Assembly (NCBI RefSeq): GCF_900114355.1
Contig: NZ_FOSS01000001.1
Coordinates: forward strand, 248,001-312,000
From: Lysobacter sp. cf310
GTDB taxonomy: Bacteria; Pseudomonadota; Gammaproteobacteria; Xanthomonadales; Xanthomonadaceae
Direction: 5' to 3'
Length of the DNA: 64,000 nucleotides
Shown: positions 1 to 8,799 of the stretch, in pieces
How positions within the stretch are numbered: the first letter of the stretch is position 1
Layout of the letters: every line of letters begins with the position of its first letter
Notes under the pieces: model-generated
What the model saw: only the letters and a program-made list of their open reading frames with translations
The model's database searches: none
Told to the model about the DNA's origin: nothing
Position numbers and translations under genes: made by a program

Positions 1-1
1 C

Positions 2-490
2 CGCTACGACCGTTGCGTGTCGGTGGAGATGTTCGAGCACATGCGCAACTACGAGCGGCTGATGCGGCGCATCTCGCGCTGGCTGACGCCGGGCGGCAAG
101 CTGTTCGTGCACATCTTCGCCCATCGCGAACTGCTGTATCCGTTCGAGACCCAGGGCGAGGACAACTGGATGGGTCGGCATTTCTTCACCGGCGGGCTGA
201 TGCCGGCCGCGGACACCCTGCTGTGGTTCCAGCGCGAGCTGCGCATCGAACAACGCTGGCAGGTCGATGGCCGCCATTACGAACGCACCGCCAATCATTG
301 GCTGCGCAACCAGGACCAACGCAGCGCGGAGGTCATGACGGTGCTGGGCGACGCCTACGGCGCCCAGGCCGGGCTGTGGTTCCAACGCTGGCGCATGTTC
401 TGGATGGCCTGCGCGGAAATGTTCGGTTACGCCGACGGACAGGAATGGCTGGTGGCGCACTACCGATTCGTACGCGATCCCTCCACTTGA
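2..490 (+). CDS. SAM-dependent methyltransferase, cyclopropane-fatty-acid synthase-like (3' part)
   Basis: The reading frame is open from the first bases of the window, so the 5' end lies outside and only the last 162 or so codons are seen. The visible part starts with RYDRCVSVEMFEHMRNYE, the usual stretch after the acidic loop of the S-adenosylmethionine fold in cyclopropane/mycolic-acid synthase-type methyltransferases, followed by a WLTPGG turn, an FVHIF strand and an FFTGG..MP segment. These are hallmarks of this family, which moves a methyl group from SAM to lipid or small-molecule acceptors in the cytoplasm. The SAM-binding glycine motif is off-window. The substrate cannot be told. It ends 20 bp before the lipocalin gene, so the two are probably co-transcribed. 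Confidence 0.8.
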   Translation, partial: RYDRCVSVEMFEHMRNYERLMRRISRWLTPGGKLFVHIFAHRELLYPFETQGEDNWMGRHFFTGGLMPAADTLLWFQRELRIEQRWQVDGRHYERTANHWLRNQDQRSAEVMTVLGDAYGAQAGLWFQRWRMFWMACAEMFGYADGQEWLVAHYRFVRDPST

Positions 491-510
491 ACGCCGCGAG
501 GCATACCGAC

Positions 511-1050
511 ATGGCCGCACACCGAATAGCGCTGATCCTCGCCAGCCTGATCGCGGGTTGCTCGGGCAACGTACGCCCGATCACGCCCGTGGCCTCGGTC
601 GATCTGGATCGGTTCATGGGCGACTGGTACGTGATCGCCCACATTCCCTCGCGCCCGGAGCGCGAGGCTTACAACGCCATCGAGAACTACCGGCGCGCGG
701 ACGACGGCAAGATCCTGACCCGCTTCCGCTACCGCGACGGCGGGTTCGATCGCCCCGTCGAGACCATGCATCCGGTCGGCACGGTCAAGGCCGGCACCGG
801 CAACGCGGTCTGGGGCATGCAGTTCGTCTGGCCGATCCAGGCCGAATACGTGGTCGTCTACCTGAGCCCGGACTACTCCCAGACCATCATCGGCCGCAGC
901 AAGCGCGACTACGCCTGGATCATGGCGCGCACCCCCACCCTGTCCGAGCCGGACTACCAGCGCCACCTCGCGCGTCTGCGCGCGCTGGGCTACTCCCTCG
1001 ACGGGCTGCGCAAAGTGCCGCAGGCCTGGCCGGAGCCGGCTGCGCCCTGA
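511..1050 (+). CDS. Lipocalin family outer-membrane lipoprotein (Blc-like)
   Basis: A 179-residue protein. The start chosen here is the ATG that gives a lipoprotein signal peptide (residues 1-16) ending in LIAG before Cys17. The lipocalin signature G-D-W (37-39) follows in FMGDWYVIAHIP, and the later YVVVYLSPDYSQTIIGRS and DYAWIMAR strands match bacterial lipocalins such as Blc, which bind lysophospholipids or fatty acids at the inner face of the outer membrane. The length is typical. A longer open frame upstream overlaps the methyltransferase and is not used. Placement directly behind a lipid-methyltransferase-like gene fits a role in membrane lipid handling, which is an inference. Confidence 0.88.
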   Translation: MAAHRIALILASLIAGCSGNVRPITPVASVDLDRFMGDWYVIAHIPSRPEREAYNAIENYRRADDGKILTRFRYRDGGFDRPVETMHPVGTVKAGTGNAVWGMQFVWPIQAEYVVVYLSPDYSQTIIGRSKRDYAWIMARTPTLSEPDYQRHLARLRALGYSLDGLRKVPQAWPEPAAP

Positions 1051-1073
1051 GCCCGCGCCTGCGGACAAAAAAA

Positions 1074-1094
1074 GGCCCGGCGAAGGCCGGGCCC
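1074..1094 (-). terminator. Hairpin with T-run on the minus strand
   Basis: A GGCCCGG / CCGGGCC stem around a short loop is preceded on the plus strand by seven A residues, which makes a hairpin followed by a T-run on the minus strand. It lies between the convergent lipocalin and subtilase genes and probably backs up the terminator at 1217-1250. Confidence 0.5.
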
Positions 1095-1216
1095 AGTCTC
1101 GCCGGAACGGCGAGGGGGATGCGGTGAGATCCACACCTGCTCTGAAGGGGCCAACGCGGCTGGCGGCCGCGGGCGGCCAAGTCGCGCCGGAAAGCGTGCG
1201 ACGGGACGGCCCGGGC

Positions 1217-1250
1217 AAAAAAATGGGCATCCGCTACGACCCGGATGCCC
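1217..1250 (-). terminator. Rho-independent terminator of the subtilase gene
   Basis: A perfect 9 bp stem, GGGCATCCG / CGGATGCCC (1225-1233 with 1242-1250), is followed on the minus strand by seven T residues. It lies about 90 bp past the stop codon of the minus-strand subtilase gene. Confidence 0.75.
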
Positions 1251-1337
1251 CCGATGAAATCGGCGGAGAGTGCGAGTGGGAGAGAGCGTCGCTCGCAGGC
1301 GTTCCCAGGCCGTCCTTGGCCGGGAAAGCCGGGGGAT

Positions 1338-2744
1338 TCAGTAGCCCTGCGCGACCTGCGCGGCCTCGTAAGCATCGACATGGCCGCTGCCGACCTCGTA
1401 GGGCAGCCGCCCGGGCATGGGATTGGCGGTGGCGGTGAGGATCTGTTTGACCTCGGCCGGGTTCAGGGACGGATTGGCCTCCAGCAGCAGGGCGACGATG
1501 CCGGCCACGTGCGGGGTGGCCATCGAAGTACCGCTCATGTGGGTATAGGACAGGGCCCTGGCGCCCAGCGACAGGTCCTGCTGCACGGCCAGCAGCGGCA
1601 GCACGCCGGTCAGCGCGCGCGTGGAGACGATGTCCACGCCGGTGGCGACGATGCTGGGCTGGTTGGTGTAGGTCCAGCTCGCCCCGTCGGGCATGGTGAA
1701 GCTGGCGCTTTCGCCCGGATTGCCGCGCGAGGAGAAGTCGGCCAGGGTGCCGTCCTTGTTGCCGGCGCCGACCGAGATCACCCACGGCGCCTGCGCGTAG
1801 GGGTTGTGGGTGTTGGCGCCGGGGCCGTCGTTGCCGGCCGCGAACACGCTGACGATGCCGCGCTTGTAGGCCTCGTAGCTGGCCACGTTGACCGGATCGG
1901 TGGGGTCGAAGGCGCCCGAGGTGCCCCAGGAATTGGAGATCACCCGGATCGGCGAGGCGAAGCTGTTCTGCTTGCTGATCGCGTAGTCGTAACCGCCGAC
2001 CGCGTCCAGGATCGAGATGACCGCGCCGGAGCCGTAGCCGACCAGATCGGCGCCGGTGGCGACGCCGCGGTACAGGCCGGCCGACTGCGCGCCGCTGCCG
2101 CCGACGGTGCCGGCGCAGTGGGTGCCGTGGCCGGAGCCCAGGTCGGTGTTGAGCTGGTTCTCCAGCACCACCACCGGCAGGAAGTCGAGCACCGAATGCA
2201 GATTGGTCAGGGCCTGCACGTTCTGGACCACGCGCACGCCGTACTTGAGATCGGCGTGGGTGGCGTCGATGCCGGAGTCGTTGATCATCACCGTCACCCC
2301 GCGCCCGGTGTAGGGCGTGGTGCGGCCGAAATCGCCGGGATTGGCCTGGACCCGGTTGACCCCGGACAGCTCGCGCGCCTCCTGGTTGTAGTACTCCAGA
2401 TTGCGATTGAGGTGGATCGCGCGCACATCGCTGCGCTGGGCCAGGGCGCGGATCTGCGCCGGCGTGGCCAGGGCGCCCGCGACCGGCAGGTTGCGCATGC
2501 TGATGCCCTTGCCGATGCCGAGCGTGCGCAGGGCCTGCAACTGGGTGCTGCGCACCGGGCCCTGCTGGTCGTAGGAGACCACGACCTCGAGCTTGTCCAG
2601 CGCGGCGGCGGTCCCGAGCACCTTGTTCAGGGCCGCGTCGATATGGGCGCCGGCCAGGGCCATGCCGCTGGCCATCATGCCTACGGCCAGGGCGGACAGC
2701 TTGAGGAAGTTGCGGCGGTTGCGGTGCATGCGGTGGATCTCCAT
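1338..2744 (-). CDS. Secreted S8 family (subtilisin-like) serine peptidase with Tat-type signal
   Basis: A 468-residue subtilase. The N-terminus has a twin-arginine motif (R10-R11-N-F-L-K) and a hydrophobic stretch ending in ALA at about residue 31, so export by Tat is likely. Residues 50-118 look like an I9-type inhibitory propeptide. The catalytic triad is visible: D156 in NDSGID, H206 in GSGHGTH, and S407 in SGTSMATPHVAG. The oxyanion-hole region SNSWGT and an AAGNDG segment are also present. It should be an extracellular or periplasmic endopeptidase. There is no C-terminal P-domain, PPC domain or pilus-like tail. The gene is monocistronic, with its own terminator. Start: the first ATG gives a long n-region; an internal ATG at 2729 is an alternative. 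Confidence 0.92.
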   Translation of the reverse strand: MEIHRMHRNRRNFLKLSALAVGMMASGMALAGAHIDAALNKVLGTAAALDKLEVVVSYDQQGPVRSTQLQALRTLGIGKGISMRNLPVAGALATPAQIRALAQRSDVRAIHLNRNLEYYNQEARELSGVNRVQANPGDFGRTTPYTGRGVTVMINDSGIDATHADLKYGVRVVQNVQALTNLHSVLDFLPVVVLENQLNTDLGSGHGTHCAGTVGGSGAQSAGLYRGVATGADLVGYGSGAVISILDAVGGYDYAISKQNSFASPIRVISNSWGTSGAFDPTDPVNVASYEAYKRGIVSVFAAGNDGPGANTHNPYAQAPWVISVGAGNKDGTLADFSSRGNPGESASFTMPDGASWTYTNQPSIVATGVDIVSTRALTGVLPLLAVQQDLSLGARALSYTHMSGTSMATPHVAGIVALLLEANPSLNPAEVKQILTATANPMPGRLPYEVGSGHVDAYEAAQVAQGY

Positions 2745-2954
2745 GAATGCGGCAGGTCGGCGCCGGTCTACGCCGGCATCGGCACCATCGCCGGCCGGCT
2801 CAGGGTCCAGCCATCCGGATGAACGCCCAAAGCGCCTGGGGGAAAATCCCTAGAGACTTGAAGGGGCCACGCGGAGTACGCTCGGCGCATGCCGTTGCTC
2901 TGTCTGCGCCCACGGCGGACGCCGACCTGGGCCACGGTCCACGGGGGGTGTGAC

Positions 2955-3788
2955 ATGGCGAAGTGGGCGTGGAGCGCGCTGCTGACGGCAGTGCTGTGGT
3001 GCGGCGGGGGCCCGGCGAACGCGCAATCGCTGCCGGTGCAGGTCACCATCTCGGGCAACGAGGCCAGCGCCTACGTCGGCCTGCCCGGTCTGACCATCCT
3101 GGACCTGAGCCTGGAATTCGAGAACGCCCAGGGCCTCACGGCGAACAGCCTGGGCATCGGCGCCAAAGTGGTCAGCCCGCTCAATCCGCTGCTGCAGGGG
3201 CGGTTGCCCAATCTCAATCTGACCTCGCTGACCGCGGCCCTGCCGGTGCTGATCACGATCCAGCCGCCGGCCAGCGGCGGCCTGCGCTTCCAGGGCACCG
3301 GCCGCTTCGAACTGCATACCCATGTCCTGCCCTATGCGCTGGGCAGTTCGCTGCGCGTGTTCAAGGCGCCGCTGGGCGGGCAGTTCCAGGACATCACCGA
3401 AGAGATCGCCCAGGGCAGCGTGCGCGCGCGCGGCCGCTACGGCGGTTTCTCGCAGTTCCTGATCCTGATCGACCTGCGCCCCACCGGCATGGTCATCGAC
3501 GAGAAGATCCTGCGCCTGCGCAACCGCGTGGCCGGCCTGCCGGTCGCCGAGCGCCCGGCCTTCACCGCCCTGCTCGACGACACCGAGGCGGCGCTGGACA
3601 TCGACGACTACCCGGCCGCGCTGACCGCGATCGACGCCATCCGCGCGCGCGCCCAGGCCCGCGCCGGCACCTATCTGGGCAATGAGTGGCGTGCCGATCT
3701 GAGCACGGTCAACGACGCCGGCGAGTTGGTCGCTGGCGCCTCGACCCTGCGCTTCAGCGTGATCTACCAGCGCGACTACGGACAGTGA
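2955..3788 (+). CDS. Secreted protein of unknown function
   Basis: A 277-residue protein. The ATG at 2955 is chosen because it follows a G-rich stretch and starts a clean signal peptide (MAKWAWSALL...; cleavage likely after ANA, about residue 24). An upstream GTG/ATG in the same frame would add 22 polar residues in front of the signal. The mature part is mostly short beta-like segments (residues 25-190) followed by a helical, TPR-like segment with alternating Ala and acidic residues (about 205-245). I do not recognise the family. It lies alone between the divergent subtilase and the FHA signalling block. Confidence 0.7.
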   Translation: MAKWAWSALLTAVLWCGGGPANAQSLPVQVTISGNEASAYVGLPGLTILDLSLEFENAQGLTANSLGIGAKVVSPLNPLLQGRLPNLNLTSLTAALPVLITIQPPASGGLRFQGTGRFELHTHVLPYALGSSLRVFKAPLGGQFQDITEEIAQGSVRARGRYGGFSQFLILIDLRPTGMVIDEKILRLRNRVAGLPVAERPAFTALLDDTEAALDIDDYPAALTAIDAIRARAQARAGTYLGNEWRADLSTVNDAGELVAGASTLRFSVIYQRDYGQ

Positions 3789-3832
3789 TGCGCATTCGCT
3801 ATAGGGCCGCCGGCCGCGCTTAAGATGCGCCC

Positions 3833-4711
3833 ATGCCGGCGCGCCTGATCGCTTACCCGCCCGAAACCGCAGCGGTCACGCGCTGGATCGCGGCGGGCGG
3901 GCGTCTGCGCATCGGCCGCGCCGCCGATTGCGACCTGGTGCTGGAACACCCGTCGGTCTCGCGCGCCCACGCCGAACTCAGCCACGACGGCCAGCGCTGG
4001 CAGCTGCGCGATCTGGGCAGCAAGAACGGCAGCTACATCGACGGCATCGCGGTCGAGGACTCGGCGGCCCTGGCGGTGCCGTCCTGGCTGCGCTTCGGCG
4101 ATGTGCACTGCGACTTCGCCGAGTTCAACGAGGCCCAGAGCAACGGCCTGCGCCTGCGCCAGCAGCAACGCCGCGATTTCTCGCTCGCGCTCACGCGCCG
4201 GGTCGAGGCCGAATCCGACCACGCCCGCCTGCCCGAGGAAGTGCTGCGCGGCGTGGTCGAGCTGGCCGACTGCAGCCGCGGCTTCCTGCTGCTGGCCAGC
4301 GGCGGCGACTACGCCGTGCGCGCCAGCGTCGAGCTGGACCCGGCCGCGCTGCGCGCGCGGGTGTTCTCCGGCAGCGTCGGCGCGGTCGAACGCGCGCTCG
4401 CCCAGCGCCAGCCGGTGGTGGTCAACGAGGTCGCGCGCAGCGACTGGGCGGCCGAGCGCGCTTCGATCGTCGACAGCGGCCTGAAAAGCCTGGTCTGCCT
4501 GCCCCTGCTGGACGGCCCGCGCACCCTGGGCGCGATCTACGCCGACCGCCGCACCCCGGGCGAGCCGATCACCCAGTTCGACCTGGAGCTGCTCAGCGCC
4601 TTCGCCGAGAGCGCCGCCCTGTGGCTGCTCGCGCGCAGCGCCGTGGAGGCATTGGACGATGCCCCGCGTTGGAGCACGATAGTGGCGGGCCCGCACGGCA
4701 GCACACCATGA
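3833..4711 (+). CDS. FHA and GAF domain signalling protein
   Basis: A 292-residue cytoplasmic protein. Residues 20-95 form an FHA domain, a phosphothreonine-binding module, with the signature GR..DCD, SVSRAHAEL and GSKNGSYIDG. Residues 120-280 read as a GAF domain (SLVCLPLLDG....GAIYADRR). The stop overlaps the start of the Ser/Thr kinase gene (ATGA, 4708-4711), so the two are translationally coupled. The FHA domain would be expected to read the phosphothreonine state of the kinase or of its targets, and the GAF domain to sense a small ligand. Both statements are inferences from the domain families and the operon. Confidence 0.9.
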   Translation: MPARLIAYPPETAAVTRWIAAGGRLRIGRAADCDLVLEHPSVSRAHAELSHDGQRWQLRDLGSKNGSYIDGIAVEDSAALAVPSWLRFGDVHCDFAEFNEAQSNGLRLRQQQRRDFSLALTRRVEAESDHARLPEEVLRGVVELADCSRGFLLLASGGDYAVRASVELDPAALRARVFSGSVGAVERALAQRQPVVVNEVARSDWAAERASIVDSGLKSLVCLPLLDGPRTLGAIYADRRTPGEPITQFDLELLSAFAESAALWLLARSAVEALDDAPRWSTIVAGPHGSTP

Positions 4712-7700
4712 CCGATTCTTCCGCGGCGACCGCCACCGGGCTCTACGCGCAGCAGCGGCTGGCGCCCGGCACGGTGCTGGCGGGACGCTTCCGGATCGAG
4801 GCGGTGCTCGGTGTCGGCGGCATGGGCGTGGTCTACCGCGCCACCGATCTCACCTTGGATGTGCCAGTCGCGATCAAGCTGCTGCGCCCCGAACTGGCCA
4901 CGCGCGCCGATGCCTTCGAGCGGTTCCGCCAGGAACTGCTGATGGCGCGCCAGGTCTCCAGCCCGCGCGTGGTGCGCATCCACGACCTCGCCCAGCACGA
5001 CGGCCAATGGCTGATCGGCATGGACTACATCGACGGCGAGGCGCTGGACCGCAAGCTCGACCGCGAAGGCCCGCTGCCGATCGAGGACGCGATCCGGATC
5101 GCGCGCCAGGTCGCCGAAGGCTTGAGCGCGGCGCACGCGCGCGGGGTGATCCATCGCGACCTCAAACCCGCCAACGTACTGGTGGACCGCGCCGGCGACG
5201 CCAGCATCACCGACTTCGGCGTCGCCCGCTCGCTGGCCAGCACCGGTCTCACCCAGTCCGGCGCGGTGGTCGGCACGCCCGACTATCTGTCGCCCGAACA
5301 GGCGCGCGGCGAGACCGTCGACGCGCGCAGCGATCTCTACGCGCTGGGCCTGATCCTTTACGAAATGCTCGCCGGCGCCCAGCCCTTCGCCGGCGGCACC
5401 GTGCACGAGGTGCTCGCGCAACGCATGCTGCGCGCGCCCGCGCCGGTGACCCGGCAACGGCCGCAGACCCCGCCCTGGCTGGCGCGTCTGACCGACCGCC
5501 TGCTGCGTCCGCAACCCGCGCATCGCCTGCGCAGCGCCGACGAGGTCGTGCGCGTGCTTGAGCAGCGCAAGCTCGCGCGCGATTACCGCCCGCGCCGCGG
5601 CGCCTGGCTGGCGCTGGCCGCGGTGCTGGCCCTGAGCGCGATCGGCGGCGCCGTGTACTGGCGCACGCGCGCCGCGCCGGTGCCCGCCGGCGTGGCCGCG
5701 GTGGCGCCGCTGCATCGCCTGCTGGTGCTGCCGGTCGCCACGCCCGCCGACGATCCCGCCCTGGGCGCGGCGCGCGCGGCCGCGCTGTCGGCGCAGTTGC
5801 GCGCGGCGTTGGCGGCGGTGCCCGGCTTCGCCATGGTCGACGAAGACCGCACCCAACAGGCGCTGCGCCAGCTCGACCCCACCGGCAGCGCCACCCTGGA
5901 CCCGGCCGCGCTGCGCCGCACCGTCGGCGCCGACCGCGTGCTGCAGGTGAGCCTGCGTCGCGACGGCGCGGGCTGGATCGCCGACGCGCAACTGCACGAC
6001 GAACGCGGCGGTCTGCATCGCGGCAGCGGCCGCGGCGCCGACGCCATGGCCGCGTTCGCGGCGTTGCCGGCCGATCCGTCCTTCCTGCGCATGCTCGACC
6101 TCAAGGCGCCGCCGGCGCTGGCGTTGCCGACGCCGCCGGCCGCGCTGGACGCCTACGGCGAAGGCCTGCGCGCGCATCAGGACAGCGCGCCGGTGGAAGC
6201 GCTGGCGGCGTTCCGCAAGGCGCTCGAGACGGCGCCCGCGTTCGCGCCGGCCTGGCTGGGCGCGGCCGACGCCGCCAACGCGATCGGCGATCAGGACGGC
6301 GCCTACGACGCGCTGGAACGCGCCCAGCGCGCGGCCGCGAACGCCGTGCCCGCACTGCGCCGCCGCATCGTCGCCGAGCGCGCCCTGCTGGACGGCGACG
6401 CCGAGACCGCCGCGCGCGAATGGCGCGCGCAGCTCGCGGCCACGCCCGACGACACCTACGCCGAACTCGAACTGGGCCGCGCGCTCGGCGCCGGCAACGA
6501 CTTCGCCGGCGCGGTCAAACAACTGCAGGCGCTGACCGCGCGCGACGCCAACGACCCGCGCGCCTGGTACGAACTGGGCAAGTTCTCGATCCTGCACGGC
6601 CAGGCGCGGCGCGCGGTCGACGAATACCTGGTGCGCGCGCTGGTGCTCTACAAGCGCAGCGGCAACCGCTACGGCGAAGCCGAAACGGTCAATGCGCTGG
6701 GCATCGGCTACGCCCGCCTCGGCCAGAACGACCACGCCCAGGAGCAATACCGCAAGGCGGTGGAGTTGCGGCGCGCGGTCGGCAATCGCCGCGGCGTCGC
6801 CACCAGCCTGCGCAACCTCGGCACCGCGCTGTCGCTGTCGGGCCGCTACGACGAAGCCGACGCCAGCCTGCGCCAGGCCCGCGAGCTCAACCTCGCCCTC
6901 GACGACCGTCGCGGCCTGGCCGCGGTCGACAGCGAACTGGGCGTGCTCGCCGAGGAACGCGGCGACTACCCGGCCGCGCTCGCCGCGTTCCGGCGCGCGC
7001 TGCAAAGCTGGCAGCAGATCGGCGACGAATGGGAAATCGCGCAGGCGCTCAACGACATCGGCTTCGCCCACTACCAGCTCGGCGCCTACGACGACGCCCA
7101 GGCCTATCTGCTGCAATCGGCGGCGATCAACGACAAGCTCGGCGACCAGACCGGCAAGATCCGCACGCTGCAGAACCTGGGCCAGCTCGCGACCGCGCGC
7201 GGCCAGTGGAAGCCCGCGCGCGAACAGCTCACGCGCGCGCTGGCCGATGCCGAGCGCGAGCAGATGAGCGAGGAGGCCGCGGTCAGTCGCCGCAACCTGG
7301 CCGAACTGGACCTGCTGCAGGGCCGCTACGACGAGGCCCTGGCCCAGGCCGGCAAGGCCGAGGCGCTGTTCCGCCAGGGCCAGGACCCGCGCGGCATCGC
7401 CGACGCCGGCTTGTTGCGCGCGCAGACCCTGATCGCGCTGGGCGCGCGCGCCGACGCCGGCAAGGCGCTGGACGCGATCGCCGAACCGGTGGCGCAGGCG
7501 CCGGCCGAACAGCGCGGCATCGACGCCTTGCTGCGCGCCGAACTCGCGCGCCTGGGCGGCAACGCCAAGAGCGCCGCCCAGCACCTCGCCCAGGCGCGCC
7601 GCTACGCCGACGCGTCCGGCGTGCGCCTGCTGCGCCTGCAGGTCGGCCTGGAAGCGGTGAAGGCCGGCGCCAGCGCGGCCGCGCTGGGCGCCGAGGTCGC

Positions 7701-8028
7701 GGCGCTGGGCCACGTCGCGCTGCGCCTGGACTGGACCGAAACCGCGATGAGCCAGGACCTGGCCGCGCGCGATCCCAACGCCGCGGCGCGACGCTATCGC
7801 GAGATCCAGCCGCTGCTGCGGCGCGGCGATTACGCCGGTGCCTTCCGTCTGCACGAACTCGGCGCGCAGGCGCTGAGCCAGGCCGGCGACGCCGGCTCAG
7901 CCGCGCGCGCGCGCGACGACGCCGTGGCCGCCCTGCAACGCGTGCGCGAACGCCTGCCCGCGCCGCTGCGCGGCGGCTTCGAGGCCTCGCCGCAGATCGC
8001 CCGGCTCGATCCGGTGCGCAAGCCCTGA
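4708..8028 (+). CDS. Membrane-anchored Ser/Thr protein kinase with C-terminal TPR sensor region
   Basis: A 1106-residue eukaryotic-like kinase of the PknB type. The kinase domain (about 26-290) has a glycine loop GVGGMGVVY (35-43), invariant K57 in VAIK, catalytic D151 in HRDLKPAN, DFG at 169-171, and a PDYLSPEQ activation segment end. All key residues are intact, so it should be active. One transmembrane helix lies at about 299-320, placing the rest in the periplasm if the topology is conventional. After a globular region (330-460), residues 480-1090 consist of tetratricopeptide repeats (N..LG.A, Y.EA.A..., D.RG.A). The start overlaps the FHA-GAF gene by 4 nt, and a histidine kinase gene follows after 8 nt. 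Confidence 0.93.
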   Translation: MTDSSAATATGLYAQQRLAPGTVLAGRFRIEAVLGVGGMGVVYRATDLTLDVPVAIKLLRPELATRADAFERFRQELLMARQVSSPRVVRIHDLAQHDGQWLIGMDYIDGEALDRKLDREGPLPIEDAIRIARQVAEGLSAAHARGVIHRDLKPANVLVDRAGDASITDFGVARSLASTGLTQSGAVVGTPDYLSPEQARGETVDARSDLYALGLILYEMLAGAQPFAGGTVHEVLAQRMLRAPAPVTRQRPQTPPWLARLTDRLLRPQPAHRLRSADEVVRVLEQRKLARDYRPRRGAWLALAAVLALSAIGGAVYWRTRAAPVPAGVAAVAPLHRLLVLPVATPADDPALGAARAAALSAQLRAALAAVPGFAMVDEDRTQQALRQLDPTGSATLDPAALRRTVGADRVLQVSLRRDGAGWIADAQLHDERGGLHRGSGRGADAMAAFAALPADPSFLRMLDLKAPPALALPTPPAALDAYGEGLRAHQDSAPVEALAAFRKALETAPAFAPAWLGAADAANAIGDQDGAYDALERAQRAAANAVPALRRRIVAERALLDGDAETAAREWRAQLAATPDDTYAELELGRALGAGNDFAGAVKQLQALTARDANDPRAWYELGKFSILHGQARRAVDEYLVRALVLYKRSGNRYGEAETVNALGIGYARLGQNDHAQEQYRKAVELRRAVGNRRGVATSLRNLGTALSLSGRYDEADASLRQARELNLALDDRRGLAAVDSELGVLAEERGDYPAALAAFRRALQSWQQIGDEWEIAQALNDIGFAHYQLGAYDDAQAYLLQSAAINDKLGDQTGKIRTLQNLGQLATARGQWKPAREQLTRALADAEREQMSEEAAVSRRNLAELDLLQGRYDEALAQAGKAEALFRQGQDPRGIADAGLLRAQTLIALGARADAGKALDAIAEPVAQAPAEQRGIDALLRAELARLGGNAKSAAQHLAQARRYADASGVRLLRLQVGLEAVKAGASAAALGAEVAALGHVALRLDWTETAMSQDLAARDPNAAARRYREIQPLLRRGDYAGAFRLHELGAQALSQAGDAGSAARARDDAVAALQRVRERLPAPLRGGFEASPQIARLDPVRKP

Positions 8029-8036
8029 GCCGCGTC

Positions 8037-8753
8037 ATGGACGAACTCGCGAGCCTGCGCCGGCAATACCAGGAACTGCTGGAGCGCCTGGAACGCAACG
8101 AGCGCGAGTTCCGCCGCCTCGGGCGCGCGGTCTGGCGCGTGCAGGAAGACGAGCGCCGCCGCCTGGCGCGCGAACTGCACGACGGCATCGGCCAGAATCT
8201 GACCGTGCTCAAGCACCGCCTCGGCCAGCTCGACGATGCCCTGCCCGCCGACCGCGTCGACGCGCGCGCCGCGCTGGCCACCGCGCTGGCGCTGTGCGGC
8301 GACACCTTGCAGGACACGCGCGAACTTTCGCGCCTGTTGCGCCCGCCCATCCTCGACGATCTGGGCCTGGAAGCGGCGCTGCGCTGGCTGGTACGCAGCC
8401 AGGCCGAAGCCTGCGGCGCGCGCATCGAGCTCGATGTGGACTCCTTACCCACTTTGGATGGCGAGTTGCAGACCCTGCTGTTCCGGGTCGCCCAGGAAGC
8501 GCTCAACAACGCCGCCAAGCATGCCGCCGCCACGCATATTCACGTGCAGCTGACCGCGCGCGACGGAGGATTGCAGCTGCGCGTGCACGACGACGGCCGC
8601 GGCTGCGAACCGGAACAGGCGCTGGGCGCCGGCGGCAGCGGTCTGGGCGGCATGCGCGAGCGATTGCGTCTGTACGGCGGCGTGCTGCAATTGCGCAGCG
8701 CGCCCGGCGAGGGCCTGCGCCTGAGCGCGCGCGTGCCGCTGTCGCCACCCTGA
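8037..8753 (+). CDS. Soluble NarL-type (HisKA_3) sensor histidine kinase
   Basis: A 238-residue kinase with no transmembrane segment. Residues 1-40 are a charged, probably coiled-coil helix. The dimerisation and phosphoacceptor region has His48 in ARELHDGIGQNL, typical of HisKA_3. The ATP-binding domain has the N box EALNNAAKHA, G1 DDGRG and G2 GSGLGGMRERL. Without a sensor domain of its own it probably takes its signal from a partner. The immediately upstream TPR Ser/Thr kinase, 8 bp away, is the obvious candidate. Its cognate regulator follows 46 bp downstream. The start is the ATG just after the kinase stop. Confidence 0.92.
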   Translation: MDELASLRRQYQELLERLERNEREFRRLGRAVWRVQEDERRRLARELHDGIGQNLTVLKHRLGQLDDALPADRVDARAALATALALCGDTLQDTRELSRLLRPPILDDLGLEAALRWLVRSQAEACGARIELDVDSLPTLDGELQTLLFRVAQEALNNAAKHAAATHIHVQLTARDGGLQLRVHDDGRGCEPEQALGAGGSGLGGMRERLRLYGGVLQLRSAPGEGLRLSARVPLSPP

Positions 8754-8799
8754 ACGCCGGCGCTTGACGAGCGCCGGACACACGAGCAGCGTAAGCGCC

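Noticed and set aside
4537-7854. A 1105-codon open frame antisense to the Ser/Thr kinase
   Set aside because: The sense frame has all kinase motifs; the antisense product is low in complexity with repeated Ala, Gly, Arg and Gln.
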